Shown here piece after piece: positions 34,332 to 45,216 of a stretch of 64,000 nt of DNA. The translations under genes and the position numbers were made by a program. The first letter of the stretch is position 1, and each line of letters opens with the position of its first letter. Origin of the DNA: Cladocopium goreaui (lineage: Eukaryota > Sar > Dinophyceae > Suessiales > Symbiodiniaceae); NCBI GenBank assembly GCA_947184155.2, contig CAMXCT020006578.1, positions 126,590-190,589 of the forward strand, given 5' to 3'. The notes beneath the pieces are model-generated. The model saw only the letters and a list, made by a program, of their open reading frames with translations, was not told where the DNA came from and searched no databases.

Positions 34332-34425
34332 CCCATAGGATGCATGGTGCTGGTATATATGCTAACATTTGGGGTATATTGATGGGATCCATGTTACCAT
34401 ATATAGCATACATGGATCCTATGGG
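34332..34425. mobile_element. Family C palindromic element
   Basis: CCCATAGGATGCATGGTGCT to CATGGATCCTATGGG, 94 bp. Confidence 0.82.
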
Positions 34426-34814
34426 TATGATGTTCTCAAATTATGAAACTATGATTTTATCATATTATCCAGTGACTTTCTTGGATGCTCTGATTATCCC
34501 ACTGTCATGTAATATTCTTCTATATGATTATCCTACTAAATTATCCCAACTATAGCGATGATTCCAAAGTGGATTATCATCAAAATTATCCCATATCATC
34601 CAATATTATCCTATTATTATACCATAACTATCCCATTATTACACCTTTTTAAACCATATTTTTCACCATGTTTCATCATGAATTATAAAACCATTATCCT
34701 ATTACCCCCTATAAAACCTAATTATCCCATATTTATATCCAATATTTTCTTGTTTTTCACGTCCCAAGCGTTGTGTTTCGCGTGCCGTTTCGTAACGTCG
34801 TCTTGTTTCGCTAG

Positions 34815-34892
34815 GCGCAGCTGCAGGCGGGACATCCCGAGAAGGCCTTGGAAGAGGCGGAGGAGCAGCTGAAGCCGCTCGGAATCCATGAG
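34815..34892 (+). CDS. TPR-protein gene, exon n
   Basis: Acceptor TTTCGCTAG, then AQLQAGHPEKALEEAEEQLK and PLGIHE. This is a near-consensus TPR unit (AQLQAGHPEKALEEAEEQL). The donor is unclear: the frame stays useful to GAG at 34892, but the next bases (ATTTTC) are not a normal donor, and G|GAATCC (a GA donor at 34880) is an alternative. Confidence 0.66.
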
Positions 34893-35054
34893 ATTTTCAT
34901 GGATTAGTAATGATGGTGTCATAATGGTATAATATCACCAATAATCTGGGTAATCTATGATTAATCTATGGTTACTGGTTGATCATTCCCAAATGGGTAG
35001 TTTATGACATTGTTTTAACAACATTAATACACGTAGTTTTATATTGTCTTATAT

Positions 35055-35162
35055 CCCATAGGATCCATGGTGCTGGTATATATATATATGCTAACATAAA
35101 GGGGGTATATTGATGGGATCCATGGAGCACCATATATAGCAGCACCATGGATCCGTCATGGG
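35055..35162. mobile_element. Family C palindromic element
   Basis: CCCATAGGATCCATGGTGCT to CACCATGGATCCGTCATGGG, 108 bp. The two outer arms are of the two alternative types (CCTATGGG and GTCATGGG). Confidence 0.85.
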
Positions 35163-35296
35163 TAATGGTATAATATCACCAATAATGATTAATTAAGATG
35201 GTGTCCAATCACCAATAATGATTAATTATGGTGTAATAATGGTGTCTAATCACTATAATACCTATTATGTGGTGATGGTATAATATCACCAATAAT

Positions 35297-35414
35297 CTGG
35301 GTAAATTATAACGACCTCACTGTTCTCCCTCACTGGAAATCATGTTTTTTTTTAGGGAAATGATCCCCAAATGGCCGCAAGATTCAGGTTAGTGAAATAT
35401 TATAATTTACCCAG
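35297..35414. mobile_element. Family D inverted-repeat element
   Basis: CTGGGTAAATTATAACGACC to AATATTATAATTTACCCAG, 118 bp, intact arms. Confidence 0.85.
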
Positions 35415-36618
35415 AATAATGGTATAATCAGTAATAATGATTAATTATGGTATGTCACTAATATCACCAGTAATGGTATAATAATGTCACTAATACGGTG
35501 GGTGGAAGATTTCCTCCTGCACCACCAAAAGGATGGTTGAAACCCTAGAAATAATGGGATAAACCACCTATCAACTGGTGCAGGATTTCGCAACTATCCA
35601 CAGTATCACCAATACTGGTATAATAATGTAACTAATATCACTAATATCACCAACTAATATCACTAATGGGGAGATTTTGATGGATGTTTAATGGGATAAT
35701 GGTATCATAGTGGTATGATCATGGTATGATAATGATGTGGTGATGGTATAATATCACCAGAGAATATAGGGGATATGATTTTGGATTATTATAATCCCTA
35801 ATATGGTTTAATAGGGATAATAATGGGATAATAATTAATAATGGGATAAATAGTGGGTTAATTAGCCATTGATCATGGGATAGGGTTCATAGGGGATAAA
35901 TAATGGGTTAATGGGGTACACCCTCTGGTTATGTCAAAATAGCTATTAAAATGATCCATTTATAGTTGATTTTCCCATTAAAGATGGTGATTGTCCATAG
36001 CTATAGATAGGATATAATGGTATCATCATGGTATGATAATGGTATCATGTTGGTATTATCTCATATTATCCCATATTTTCCCATTAATAATTGGTTTTTA
36101 TCATGTATGATAATAGGGTACATGTTTTCCCATCCGCCATGATTTTCTCCATGATTACACCCATAATCATGGTATAATGATTATACTTGGTCACAATAGT
36201 ATTAATAGGGTATATCTTCATGTTATTATCCCATTAATGATATAATATGCTACAATGTGTTGTTTATATATATATATATATGTTTAATGATGGTATAATA
36301 GGAATGTTTTATTATTCAATAATATATGATGATAATACAAATTATATCATTGGGGTATTATCCCTATGTTTAATGGGATGTTGGATGATAGGGATAATGG
36401 AATAATATCACGGATAATTGTTAATCTCTGCTTTGACCGGCCATGGCCCATCTAAACAACCTAAGTATACAATCAGCTAGGGTGCGACTTAAAATATGTT
36501 GTGTATTTGTGTTGTTTTGCGGATTTAATATGATCTTTAATATGTTTGATGTTGTATTCCAATTGGATTCTCCAAATATTGGGAGATTCAAACAGATAGG
36601 ATATATATATATATATAC

Positions 36619-36722
36619 CTGGTTGGTGGTTTGGAACATTTTTAATTTTCCATAATATATGGCATAATCCTTCCCATTGACGAACTCATATTTTTCAGAG
36701 GGGTAGGTATACCACCAACCAG
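36619..36722. mobile_element. Family B element in an AT repeat
   Basis: CTGGTTGGTGGTTTGGAAC to ATACCACCAACCAG, 104 bp, flanked on both sides by (AT)n, so the target duplication cannot be read. Confidence 0.85.
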
Positions 36723-37429
36723 ATATATATATATATATAGATATACACACGCTGAAGGCTGGAGGTTGCCCGATGCTATGTTGCCTTTGAAGGCTAATAT
36801 CAAAATCGCTGGGATGGGATTAAATAGGATCGATGTGTATGGTCAATATATGCGAAAACAATTGAACTGGTTTATCATGGTTCCATATCTTACTTTGAAT
36901 ATGGGCTTTGTTCATCAAACAAATAGGGATATACCCTCGGTAAACATACAAAAAACTATGGAAAGATCCACTATTTTGTAGCTGGGTAAATCCACTGTTT
37001 CTATGGCCATTTTCAATAGCTATGTACCAAATTACAAGAGGGTAGTGTTCACTGTGATTTACAGGGTTTTTCTTGTCGTTCCGGAAGTGTTCACGAACGC
37101 AACCTGAAGTTCTTCCTTGCGGAGGTGATTTTTGCGCTGAATTGTCTTATTTCAACTGAATTCCAATTATTTGTCGCCTTCTTGTAGTTACCCTGTGTTT
37201 CCCTTTTCATTTTCCTTCGGTCATGACTGCCACCACGGAGTCTTGAATGCGTTTGTGGCTTTGATAGCCATTCACCTTTTCACGATGCACCTTATGTGCT
37301 GCCAGACTGCATCTAAGCATGGTTTGACGATGAATATAACATGCTGACAGAATGTTCCCAGGTTCGACATACCGTAGCAATTTCTAAAATATTAAGATCA
37401 ACTATATCAGAATCATTATATTATATATA

Positions 37430-37553
37430 CCTTCTGGTTATTTAACATAGCCATGGACAGATCCACCATTTTTAATAGGTAAACCATGGTAAACCATCTA
37501 TTTCGATGGACCATCTATACCATAGCTATGTTCGTCATAACCAGAGGGTATAT
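37430..37553. mobile_element. Family A inverted-repeat element
   Basis: TACCTTCTGGTTATTTAACA to TCGTCATAACCAGAGGGTA, 124 bp. Confidence 0.8.
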
Positions 37554-37929
37554 AGTAACATCATTATAAACCCCCAGTCGTTTGTTGCTACCCATTTCAG
37601 TCTCCCAGCCGAGCGACGTCTGTCGTTGGTCGATCCGCGCCAAGGCCTGGATCCAAGGCCTGGTGCAGAAGCGGAAACGAATCACCGGACTTTTTTTGGC
37701 ATGAAACAAATTGGATTTTACCCTCTGGTAACATACAAAATAGCTATTGAAAATGACCCAGTCGAAATAGTTGATTTTCCCATTAAAGATGGGACATTGA
37801 TGGGATTTAACTGATTAACTGCCTCGGAAAGTGTCACATAGCACGCAAAAATCCATGGGTCAAATGGGACATTGATGAGATATTTCACGGGATGATAATG
37901 ACATTAATTAATCCATTTTATTACGGGAT

Positions 37930-38048
37930 ACCCTCTGGTAATTTGTTACATAGCTATACATAGCTATTGAAAATTACCATAGAAATAGTGGATTGTCCCA
38001 TTGAAAATTGATATGTTCCATAGTTATGTGAAAGTTTACCAGAGGGTA
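37930..38048. mobile_element. Family A inverted-repeat element
   Basis: TACCCTCTGGTAATTTGTTA to AAAGTTTACCAGAGGGTA, 119 bp, with a duplicated ACATAGCTAT word inside. Confidence 0.8.
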
Positions 38049-38931
38049 AGTCCCAAACTGTTTGGGATGATTTAACTGCCTCGGAAAGTGTAACATTGCG
38101 AAAATCATCGAAAGTGTCTCAGTTCAGTAGGTATCGAATGGTGTAACGGTTAGATTACTCTTCAAAAACCAACGCGTAACTGGGGGAGGCACCACTGAAC
38201 CTACTTTTTTTTACAAGAAGTCTGGACCCAATGCGAACATTGCGGTGAAACTGAGCATTTTCTGACCAGCGTTCCATCCACAGTTTCGGATGAACACTGA
38301 GCAACAATGGGCTCCAAGAAATATGACAGATGGCAACAAAATCCGGTTCAATGAGACATTGACCCCAGTTACATCCCATGTTAAAAAAAATACTAGTGGC
38401 TTGTCATCCAACATCCAACAACTCGAAGATCATCCCAATAGCCGTTCTCAAGGTGCCCCCAGTTGTAAGTTTGTAGCATGTTGTAGCCCTATTCTATTGT
38501 AGATGTCATGATATGTCATGTATGTATACTATACACTAGTGAAATCTAGGGAAATCGGAATTATAATGAGTCATGTATGTTCACTAAGTAGTCCTCATTG
38601 TTTGTAAAATTATCCGAGTTGCTAACCATGGATACGAAGACAACTTGTCAGCTTCAGTTGGACGAGTTTGCCATCTCTGACTCGACTGGGGGAAAATCAA
38701 TCACATCCCAACATGGCTAGAACATGTTGAAATTTGGAGAATTTTGGAGATTAAATTATCAACGAAAATAGTGCAATTCCAACTCCACTGCATTTACATA
38801 ATATTATATATAATTATATATATATACTTATAGAATACATATGTATGTACAACTAACCAATATTATATATATATATATATACATATACATATTATGTATA
38901 TATATATACACACATCAACCATTCTCTGCAG

Positions 38932-38989
38932 GGAACCGCCTCCACCATGTCTGCCATTGTGGTGGCCACTGCTGCATTGCGAGGCGGCG
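38932..38989 (+). CDS. TPR-protein gene, probable exon o
   Basis: Acceptor CATTCTCTGCAG. Reads GTASTMSAIVVATAALRGG, with a likely GC donor in GGCG|GCTGTG (exact base uncertain). After exon n it would give the turn and A helix of the next TPR (SAIVVATAALRGG). All three frames are open over this short stretch, so the call rests on the join. Confidence 0.48.
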
Positions 38990-40189
38990 GCTGTGATTTT
39001 GGAGCGAATGGAATTTTCCACCTGTAGGAGGTAGGATAGAAAAAAATGGGATGACATTAATGGCCATTGATATGGTTTAATGATGTTTAATGCAAACAAT
39101 CTGGAGAATGCGATATGAAAATAGGGATTTCTTCGCCGGATATGAAGGGGACAACCACACAGGATAGGGATATTTTTTGTTGTTTTCTCACCGGATTCAC
39201 CATGAATTTCTTTGAGGTGATGAAGTTGACTTTTCCAATGGGAAAGATACGAAATGATCGTTGTTCATCCAGAGGGGATGTGTTGAAAACGCAGAGTTTT
39301 CGTCACTTTTTGCCTGATTTTCGCACATGATGATGGCTTTCAGAAGCATGAAACCATCACTAAGATTTTTCAGACCTCTGCTGTGACAAAGTGAAGACCT
39401 CGGCGAGGAAGACCAGGGAGAGGACCTTTTTTTCGACCTGATCTTAGAAACCTCTTTTGTGTGATTCAATGGGGGAGAAAGTTATGGTCTCTCTCTCTCT
39501 CTCTATGTATAGTATAATATATATATATAATGTTGGCTACTGATTGGTGTGGGGGGCCCTCTAAGTTGGCTATCATATATAATGTTGGCTATATATTTCA
39601 ATATTATATTAGCCAAGTTCCATTGAATATTCCAATATATATATGTTTCAATTTTTATGATTATATATATATGTTGGTTATATATGATATGAGTTGTATA
39701 ATGTTGGCTATATATATATGTATATTGTTTGGTTGTTTAACATAGCCATGGAAAATAAATGGCCCATAGACATAGATGCTGGGAAACCTCCATTTATTAT
39801 GGATTTTCCATGGCTATGTTAGTCATAACCAGATGGTATATATATTTTCCTCTAAGTTCCATTTCAAGGGAAAATTGGATGACTTAATCAACCTTAATTG
39901 GATAGGTAAACCATGCTATTAAGAACGGTAAACCATCTATTTCTATGGACCATCGAAAAACCATGGCGAACAGCTCGACACTCCGACTCGCTGATCTTAG
40001 AAGACACTCAGGGAAGCTGTTGTGGGGATGGTAAATTACAATATAACCATAGTATATATATATATAATATTTTGTCTATATATATATATAATGTACTAGT
40101 TATACTAGTTATATCTTGATCTAATTGGATTTTATCCCATTGTTGTATCCCCATTTTTGGTGCCATAATCCCCATCATTTGTTGGCCAG
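38990..40189 (+). other. Intron of TPR gene
   Basis: AT-rich. TATATA runs surround 38810-38910 and 39500-39730. A worn family A copy with modules in unusual order is at 39733-39838. No gene seen; an open frame at 39115-39330 has no splice borders. Confidence 0.45.
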
Positions 40190-40249
40190 GCGCTGACGCC
40201 GGGCTTGAGAAAGTCAAGGCTTTCGTGGATGGCCCCAGATCGCTGGTCG
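40190..40249 (+). CDS. TPR-protein gene, probable last recognised exon p
   Basis: Acceptor TTGTTGGCCAG. In the frame that follows exon o it reads GADAGLEKVKAFVDGPRSLV, then donor TCG|GTGAAG (or GAAG|GTGAAA at 40256). The GLEKVKAF helix fits a TPR B helix. No stop or 3' end of the gene was found, so the chain may go on across the retrotransposon. Confidence 0.5.
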
Positions 40250-40609
40250 GTGAAGGTGAAACTCTTTTTTGACATATTCCATGGTTATATATATATATAT
40301 ATTATGGTTATACTATGGTTATTTACCATGGTTATACTGATTTATATATGTTGAAATCTTCCATGTTGTGTTCATGTCACAGAACCAGGCAATTGAATGG
40401 CTCAAATCCCAGAATTCAATGGAGGTTTATCGAACTATGCCCCAAAATTTGAGGATTCATCATGATAAACATATCATCAGCGCCGTGGGCGAGTTGCCGT
40501 GGGCGAGTTGCCGTGGGCCAAAGCCTGGGTGAGAGATTCGATATCCAAAACATATCCCGGCGGTTGAGACCCCAAACAGTGTGGGGGGGTGGGCGAACAA
40601 TGTATGATA

Positions 40610-40765
40610 ATGTTGTTGTTGTTGTTGATGATGATGATGATGATGTTGATGTTGAGGAGGATGAAGTGCAGGAGGATAATGTGGAGGATGATGATGCTGA
40701 GGAGGATGAGGGTGATGATGATGATGATGTTGAGGAGGATGAGGATGAGGATGATAATGCGGAAT
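40610..40765. repeat. GAT/GAG trinucleotide-like repeat
   Basis: Runs of GATGATGAT, GTTGTTGTT and GAGGATGATG. All frames are open because of the repeat (acidic or methionine-rich one way, histidine/proline- or isoleucine-rich the other), so I do not call a gene. Confidence 0.9.
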
Positions 40766-40985
40766 GAAGTGCAGGAGGACAAGGTGCAGGATGATGATGT
40801 TGAGAAGGAGGAAGATCATGTAAGAACCCCTCAGCATGGACACACTGTTTGGGGAATCATTGAAAAACAATCTGAAGATTCGTCTCTGGAGAAAACGGTC
40901 CATGTGTTTCTAAATGTTGCAGTAGCTGCATGGAAGAATCACATCTCTGATTGAATCACCCTTGAAATCTACCAGTCATATTGGT

Positions 40986-41090
40986 TACCCTCTGGTAAAC
41001 TAACATAACTATGGAAAATCACCATGTTTAATGGGAAAATCCACTATAAATGGCCATTTTCAATAGCTATTTTGACATAACAAGAGGGTA
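40986..41090. mobile_element. Family A inverted-repeat element
   Basis: TACCCTCTGGTAAACTAACA to TTGACATAACAAGAGGGTA, 105 bp. Confidence 0.82.
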
Positions 41091-42145
41091 GCCTGTTGCC
41101 TTGTGTCACGATCACCTTGATTTTGGCATTTTGGCCCCTGGGGATAGTCACCTGTGAAAAGTCAGATCAGCACATGAGAGTGGCTCCACAACCAGACAAC
41201 AGAACATGTGGTGTTCACAAAAAAACAACTAAACCAAGCAGAGCTGTCAGTGGACAAAGTCGCGACTTGAAAGTATAGCTATATACATGCTATGACCAAA
41301 CATTTTGCCAGAGGTTAAGAAAATTAGACTAGCCCATTGCTATTGTATTTTGTTCAAGGGACTAATTTGATGGTCACGAAAGGATCTTGGCCAAGAAATT
41401 GCAACGCTGTGTCCGTTCCCCGTTTTTGCGACGCCTCCATGGCGATTGGGGCTCCGGGCAATTTGGGAGGCGACGGCAATCGACCGTCCTTTGTTCGACT
41501 GATGGGCTGGACATTTTCCTAGATTGGATGCCCCTTAGGATCGAAGTTGGTATCCGAACATAAATTCATGATAAGTTCAGGTGAATTTCATCTCTGTTTT
41601 TTTGGGTGGGTTGAACATCTAGCTTGAATCACCATTTTTAGCTTGTCTATTGGGATCCAAACGAAAAAAAAAAACGACATGGGACATACCCCAAACACAA
41701 CAAGTTTCATGGGGGAAAATGGTGATAAATCCCTGGATTTCCTAGATTTCTGGTAGCCAAAGTCATGAGGCTACCCCAAAATATCATCCATTTTCACTCT
41801 GTATTTTCCATGAAATAAACCATAGAATTGTTAGTTCATTTACCCACTAAAAATTGAGTTTTTCATAGGATTTTCATGGATTTTCCATTATAAACCATAC
41901 CTCATTTTAGGAAACCTCCTTTTGTTATACCTCATTTTCAGACAAAACCGTCTTCGAGGAATCCTTAAAAGATCGAAGCGGCCAATTTGGCCCAACTTTC
42001 GTATCCTGCCCTGCCGTAGTTTGCAGCATCAAAGAATGGACTTCAGAAAAACATGTTCACCAACTTAGTTCCAAAATGTTGCAAAGAACTGTATCAATTT
42101 GTATCAACCATTAAGATTAAATTTAAGAACTAAGTCCCCATCAAC

Positions 42146-42261
42146 TACCCTCTGGTAAACATAGAAAAAGCTATTGAAAATGGCCCAGTCGAAATAGTGG
42201 ATTTACCCAGCTACAAAATGGTGGATCTTTCCATCGTTTTTTCTATGTTTACCAGAGGGTA
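42146..42261. mobile_element. Family A inverted-repeat element
   Basis: TACCCTCTGGTAAACATAGA to TCTATGTTTACCAGAGGGTA, 116 bp, perfect 20-bp arms. Confidence 0.88.
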
Positions 42262-42461
42262 AATCGGGTGAATTGACGTTTCTATGATTTTGGGGGTTAT
42301 TTTTCCATATGAGCTATGGTCAATACTCATGGTTAATAACCATTAATAGGGGCTAGTCATCCAATGGTTCATAGGGATTTATAATAACCATTATAAGGAT
42401 CCTTATTATGGATGGGATGACCATCAACCATATAGTGAGTATTGACCATGGCTCATATATA

Positions 42462-42466
42462 TATAT
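42462..42466. repeat. Target-site duplication, left (TATAT)
   Basis: TATAT directly before the 5' LTR, matching TATAT at 50488-50492. The site is in an AT run, but a 5-bp duplication is normal for LTR elements. Confidence 0.8.
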
Positions 42467-42714
42467 TGTTGGTTTATCAAGTTCGCACCCAACTGACTTG
42501 GCACTCACTTAGTGACATCATGCAGTACTTTGGATCAAAAGGAGATAGAGCCTCTCGGACGCACTCATTAGACCTAGGGTTGATTGCTTAGCCATCATAG
42601 TGGACTTCGAGTGTGGAGGGGAAACTTCTACGGTTCCAAGACTTGAAAGGGAAAAACGCCGGCTTGTAAGCCAGCAACGGGTTGATACCCCAAAGGAAGA
42701 AGGTGCTACCTGCA
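42467..42714 (+). repeat. 5' LTR
   Basis: 248 bp, starts TG and ends CA. Differs from the 3' LTR only at 42704 (T here, C at 50477). It should carry the element's promoter; no TATA motif stands out, and dinoflagellate promoters often lack one. Confidence 0.95.
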
Positions 42715-42728
42715 TGGTAGCGGAGCCC
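42715..42728 (+). promoter_or_regulatory. Primer binding site (tRNA primer)
   Basis: TGGTAGCGGAGCCC immediately follows the 5' LTR. It begins with TGG, the complement of a tRNA 3' CCA. The first eight bases match the Ty1-type PBS that pairs with initiator methionine tRNA, so that tRNA is the likely primer. Confidence 0.8.
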
Positions 42729-42729
42729 A

Positions 42730-43254
42730 ATGCTCCAAGGGCCCGAAGAAGCGATGTACTCCGGTCTGCAGAGCCGATCGGAGTGGACAGGTAGCACGTT
42801 GGCCAAGAACAAGGATGGGGTGCCCATATGGGCAGGAGACCTGTCCACGTTCGAAGAGTACGTGGAGGCATGTCTGATGTATGAGCAGACGGTGGTGAGA
42901 GAGAAGAGGTACCTATGCGGACCTAGATGTGCCAGTGAGCTGCGGGGATCGGCAAGACGCATTCTGGTGGGACGACCGGCCAACTGGCTGTCTCACAGCA
43001 ATGGAGTGCGGGTGCTGATTTCAGCTTTGCGAGAAGAGCGAGGACACCCCAAGGTTCCAGAGATGTCAGAGCTGTTGCTGAAGTACTTCAAAGGGTCGAA
43101 GCGACAGAGGGGAGAGAGCATGCATGACTACATCATGAAGAAGGCGGAGGCGTACACACGAGCACAGCAATCCATGGCTCGACTGCAGCGTGAGACCCGG
43201 CGACAGTCCCAACGACGGTCACCGGGTCCCAGAGCACCTCAGTCCAAGGGATAG
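42730..43254 (+). CDS. Retrotransposon ORF1, gag-like N-terminal part
   Basis: 174 codons from ATG 42730, starting right after the PBS. The early part reads WTGSTLAKNKDGVPIWAGD and then FEEYVEACLMYEQTV, a pattern typical of the start of retroelement gag proteins. The C-terminal part is basic (RRQSQRRSPGPRAPQ). It stops at 43252-43254 while a second frame opens at 43194, so the two overlap by about 60 bases; a -1 shift there would join them. No canonical slippery heptamer is visible. Confidence 0.75.
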   Translation: MLQGPEEAMYSGLQSRSEWTGSTLAKNKDGVPIWAGDLSTFEEYVEACLMYEQTVVREKRYLCGPRCASELRGSARRILVGRPANWLSHSNGVRVLISALREERGHPKVPEMSELLLKYFKGSKRQRGESMHDYIMKKAEAYTRAQQSMARLQRETRRQSQRRSPGPRAPQSKG

Positions 43255-43301
43255 TCCCGGAGCCGAGTGGAGCGTCTAGCAGTGGTGCACCTGAGGAAGA
43301 G

Positions 43302-44597
43302 ATGCAGACTCCCCGGGAGACCAATGAGGAAGAAGAGGTTGGAGCCTGGCAGGACTGGAGCCAAGGCGAGTGGGGTTGGTCCTATGAAAGTGGATGGTAC
43401 CCTTTGCCAAGAAGAGTCACAATGGAAGATACAAGTGAGTTGGGCAGGGGGGCCTTGCCAGAAATCCTTCCGGACTATGTGCAGGGCTGGTATCTGTTCA
43501 TGGATGCCGGTTTGGACACAATGGAAAGGAACGTGTTGCAGGCTGAACTTAGAGGCAGCTTCAGTGTGAGGGCCGTGGAAGAGGCACTGAGAAAGCACTG
43601 GTCGGACTCCGACTTGAGGAGGAGAGATGCGGAAAAGGGAAAAGCTTTCAGCCACTTGACAGAAGAGCAAGACGAAGAGGTGTCAGCATGGATAGGTGAG
43701 TGGAACGAAGATGAGCTGGAGGCTGAGGGCTTCACCGTGGACGAGATCAACTGCCTTGCCACAGAACGAGAGAGAGCCATCGAGGCCTACAATGTGATGC
43801 AAGGAGCGAGAAGGACCTTGAAGGAAGCAAGATCCAAGCAACATGCCGTGAAGATGGCAAGACAGTTCTACCCAGTGAAGAACCAACAACGCGGTGGACA
43901 AGAAGGACAAATGTGGAAGCAATTCCGCCAGACCGATGCCAACCTGAAGTGTTTCCGATGCGGGGGACCTCACAAAGTAGCAGACTGCAAGGAAGCACCT
44001 CGCAGTCGACCAGCAGCGGGGGCACATGTGGCCGAGGAGGCACCGTTCATCTTCTTGGCCGAGGGGATGAGAGAAGCTTTCCATGGGGAGGTGAGCACTG
44101 GACAACTTTTGTCCACCCAGGATGTGGTAGCGCAAGGAAAGGCAATCTTGGACGGCGGGGCCACCAGAACCATAGGCTCAGTGGTGGCTTTGTCCAAGGT
44201 GTGCGAGCTGAATGAGAAGAACCGTGGAACTGCAGGAGTCAAGAAGGTGGACATGAATGACCGTCCCATCTTCGGCTTCGGAAATAGCAGCCGTAACCAA
44301 TGTGCAAGCACTGCCCAACTGGAAGTGCCACTGGATGGAAGGATGAGTACCCTGAAGGTGCATGCTCTAGATGAGGGCTCAGCACCTATTCTTCTCTCCA
44401 TCGACTCAATGAGGAAACTGGGAGCCGTGATCGATTTTGGCTCTGATCGAGCTGTACTGAGAGCGGTAGACCCTAGGAAGCTGATTAGGCTAGAACGAAC
44501 AGCGGCAGGACACCAGGTCTTCCCGCTGACTGAGGATGCTCTGGCCCGTGCTCTGACAATGGAACAGCCATTGCCAGCTTTTGATCAGCTAGAATAG
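43302..44597 (+). CDS. Retrotransposon ORF2: gag C-terminus, zinc knuckle and protease
   Basis: 431 codons from ATG 43302 (the frame is open from 43194). Residues 217-229 form a zinc knuckle (CFRCGGPHKVADC, spacing C2C3H4C, one residue shorter than the usual C2C4H4C). Residues 282-300 (ILDGGATRTIGSVVALSK) are the protease active-site region, with DGGA in place of the usual D-S/T-G-A. Residues 363-383 (APILLSIDSMRKLGAVIDFG) are the downstream protease strand region. It would cleave the gag-pol product. It ends in TAG (44595), and the same frame then runs on with one more TAG at 44787. Confidence 0.85.
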   Translation: MQTPRETNEEEEVGAWQDWSQGEWGWSYESGWYPLPRRVTMEDTSELGRGALPEILPDYVQGWYLFMDAGLDTMERNVLQAELRGSFSVRAVEEALRKHWSDSDLRRRDAEKGKAFSHLTEEQDEEVSAWIGEWNEDELEAEGFTVDEINCLATERERAIEAYNVMQGARRTLKEARSKQHAVKMARQFYPVKNQQRGGQEGQMWKQFRQTDANLKCFRCGGPHKVADCKEAPRSRPAAGAHVAEEAPFIFLAEGMREAFHGEVSTGQLLSTQDVVAQGKAILDGGATRTIGSVVALSKVCELNEKNRGTAGVKKVDMNDRPIFGFGNSSRNQCASTAQLEVPLDGRMSTLKVHALDEGSAPILLSIDSMRKLGAVIDFGSDRAVLRAVDPRKLIRLERTAAGHQVFPLTEDALARALTMEQPLPAFDQLE

Positions 44598-45216
44598 GGA
44601 CAGCACCTTTCTGCCTTGGAACCAGCACAGGGTAGAAAGGACCGCAAGTGCAGTAGCTGGGTTGGGTGCGAAGATGGTTTTTTTTTTGGGGTTAAGGAAC
44701 CCAATGAGATCCACGGAGCAAGGGAGAAGATGGCCAGCAAACAACAAGGAGAAGGAAAACAGGCGAACAAACAGAAAGCCGAGGAGTAGCAACAGCACCA
44801 AGGTAGCCAGGGAGCAGTAGGTAGTAATACCGGATGTGATGGTGATGCGATGATGGGAAAAATGATGACAAACGAGAAGACAGGTAGAAACATGGTTCAT
44901 CCTGGCCACTTAGGTGACTTAGGCCGTGACGACACGACAGCCAAGGTGCCACAGCTGGATTCTTCAACCTCTTCGAGCTCTACCAGGACAGGCGCGACCG
45001 GTGGTAACCCCCCCAAATGGGATAGTAAGGGTAACACCTTAAGGGGTAATTTAGCAAGGGGACATGACATGAAAGAACAACAAGACACGAGAGATTTTGC
45101 GAAGAACGAAACACAAGACACGGAGCATGAAGTAACATGTCATGCAGAAGGTACACTGGCTCAGGCACCACCGGAGAAAACACACTCCTTGGTAGTAGCA
45201 GTCTTAGGAGAAAGCA
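44598..45216 (+). other. Linker between protease and accessory ORF
   Basis: Open in the protease frame except for a TAG at 44787-44789. The readings are charged and low complexity, with a run of ten T at 44678-44687. It may be a spacer, or be translated only by stop-codon readthrough. Confidence 0.5.

Larger units (their letters stand above)
31529..34814 (+). other. Intron of TPR gene
   Basis: Holds an A copy with worn tips (about 32003-32113), B (32442-32563), B (about 32750-32856, worn right end), A (about 33358-33470), B (33579-33696), a B right end (33764-33806), TTAACCATTA and CCTATGGTTTT units (33700-33915), GGTGAAACATAT words (34060-34180) and C (34332-34425). A GC-richer patch at 32280-32360 is unassigned. 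Confidence 0.5.
34893..38931 (+). other. Intron of TPR gene
   Basis: Holds C (35055-35162), D (35297-35414), TAATGGTATAATATCACC words (34910-35760), A fragments (35930-36006), B (36619-36722), A (36940-37044), A (37430-37553), a left A end (37719-37795) and A (37930-38048). A GC-rich patch at 37600-37705 is open in all three + frames and could be an unplaced exon (for example RWSIRAKAWIQGLVQKRKR). Confidence 0.45.
40250..42466 (+). other. Non-coding stretch before the LTR element
   Basis: Holds the GATGATGAGGAG repeat (40610-40765), A (40986-41090), A (42146-42261), and a 147-bp inverted repeat whose ends are GAGCTATGGTCAATACTCAT and AGTATTGACCATGGCTCAT (about 42310-42456). An open GC-richer patch at 41395-41520 could be an exon but has no family match. 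Confidence 0.5.

Noticed and set aside
40460..40954. Acidic, methionine-rich and histidine/proline-rich ORFs
   Set aside because: All frames of the GATGATGAGGAG repeat are open; no support for a gene.
43239..44909. Long minus-strand ORFs over the retrotransposon (up to 150 codons)
   Set aside because: Shadows of the gag/protease and pol reading frames; low-complexity Leu/Ser/Cys-rich readings without motifs.
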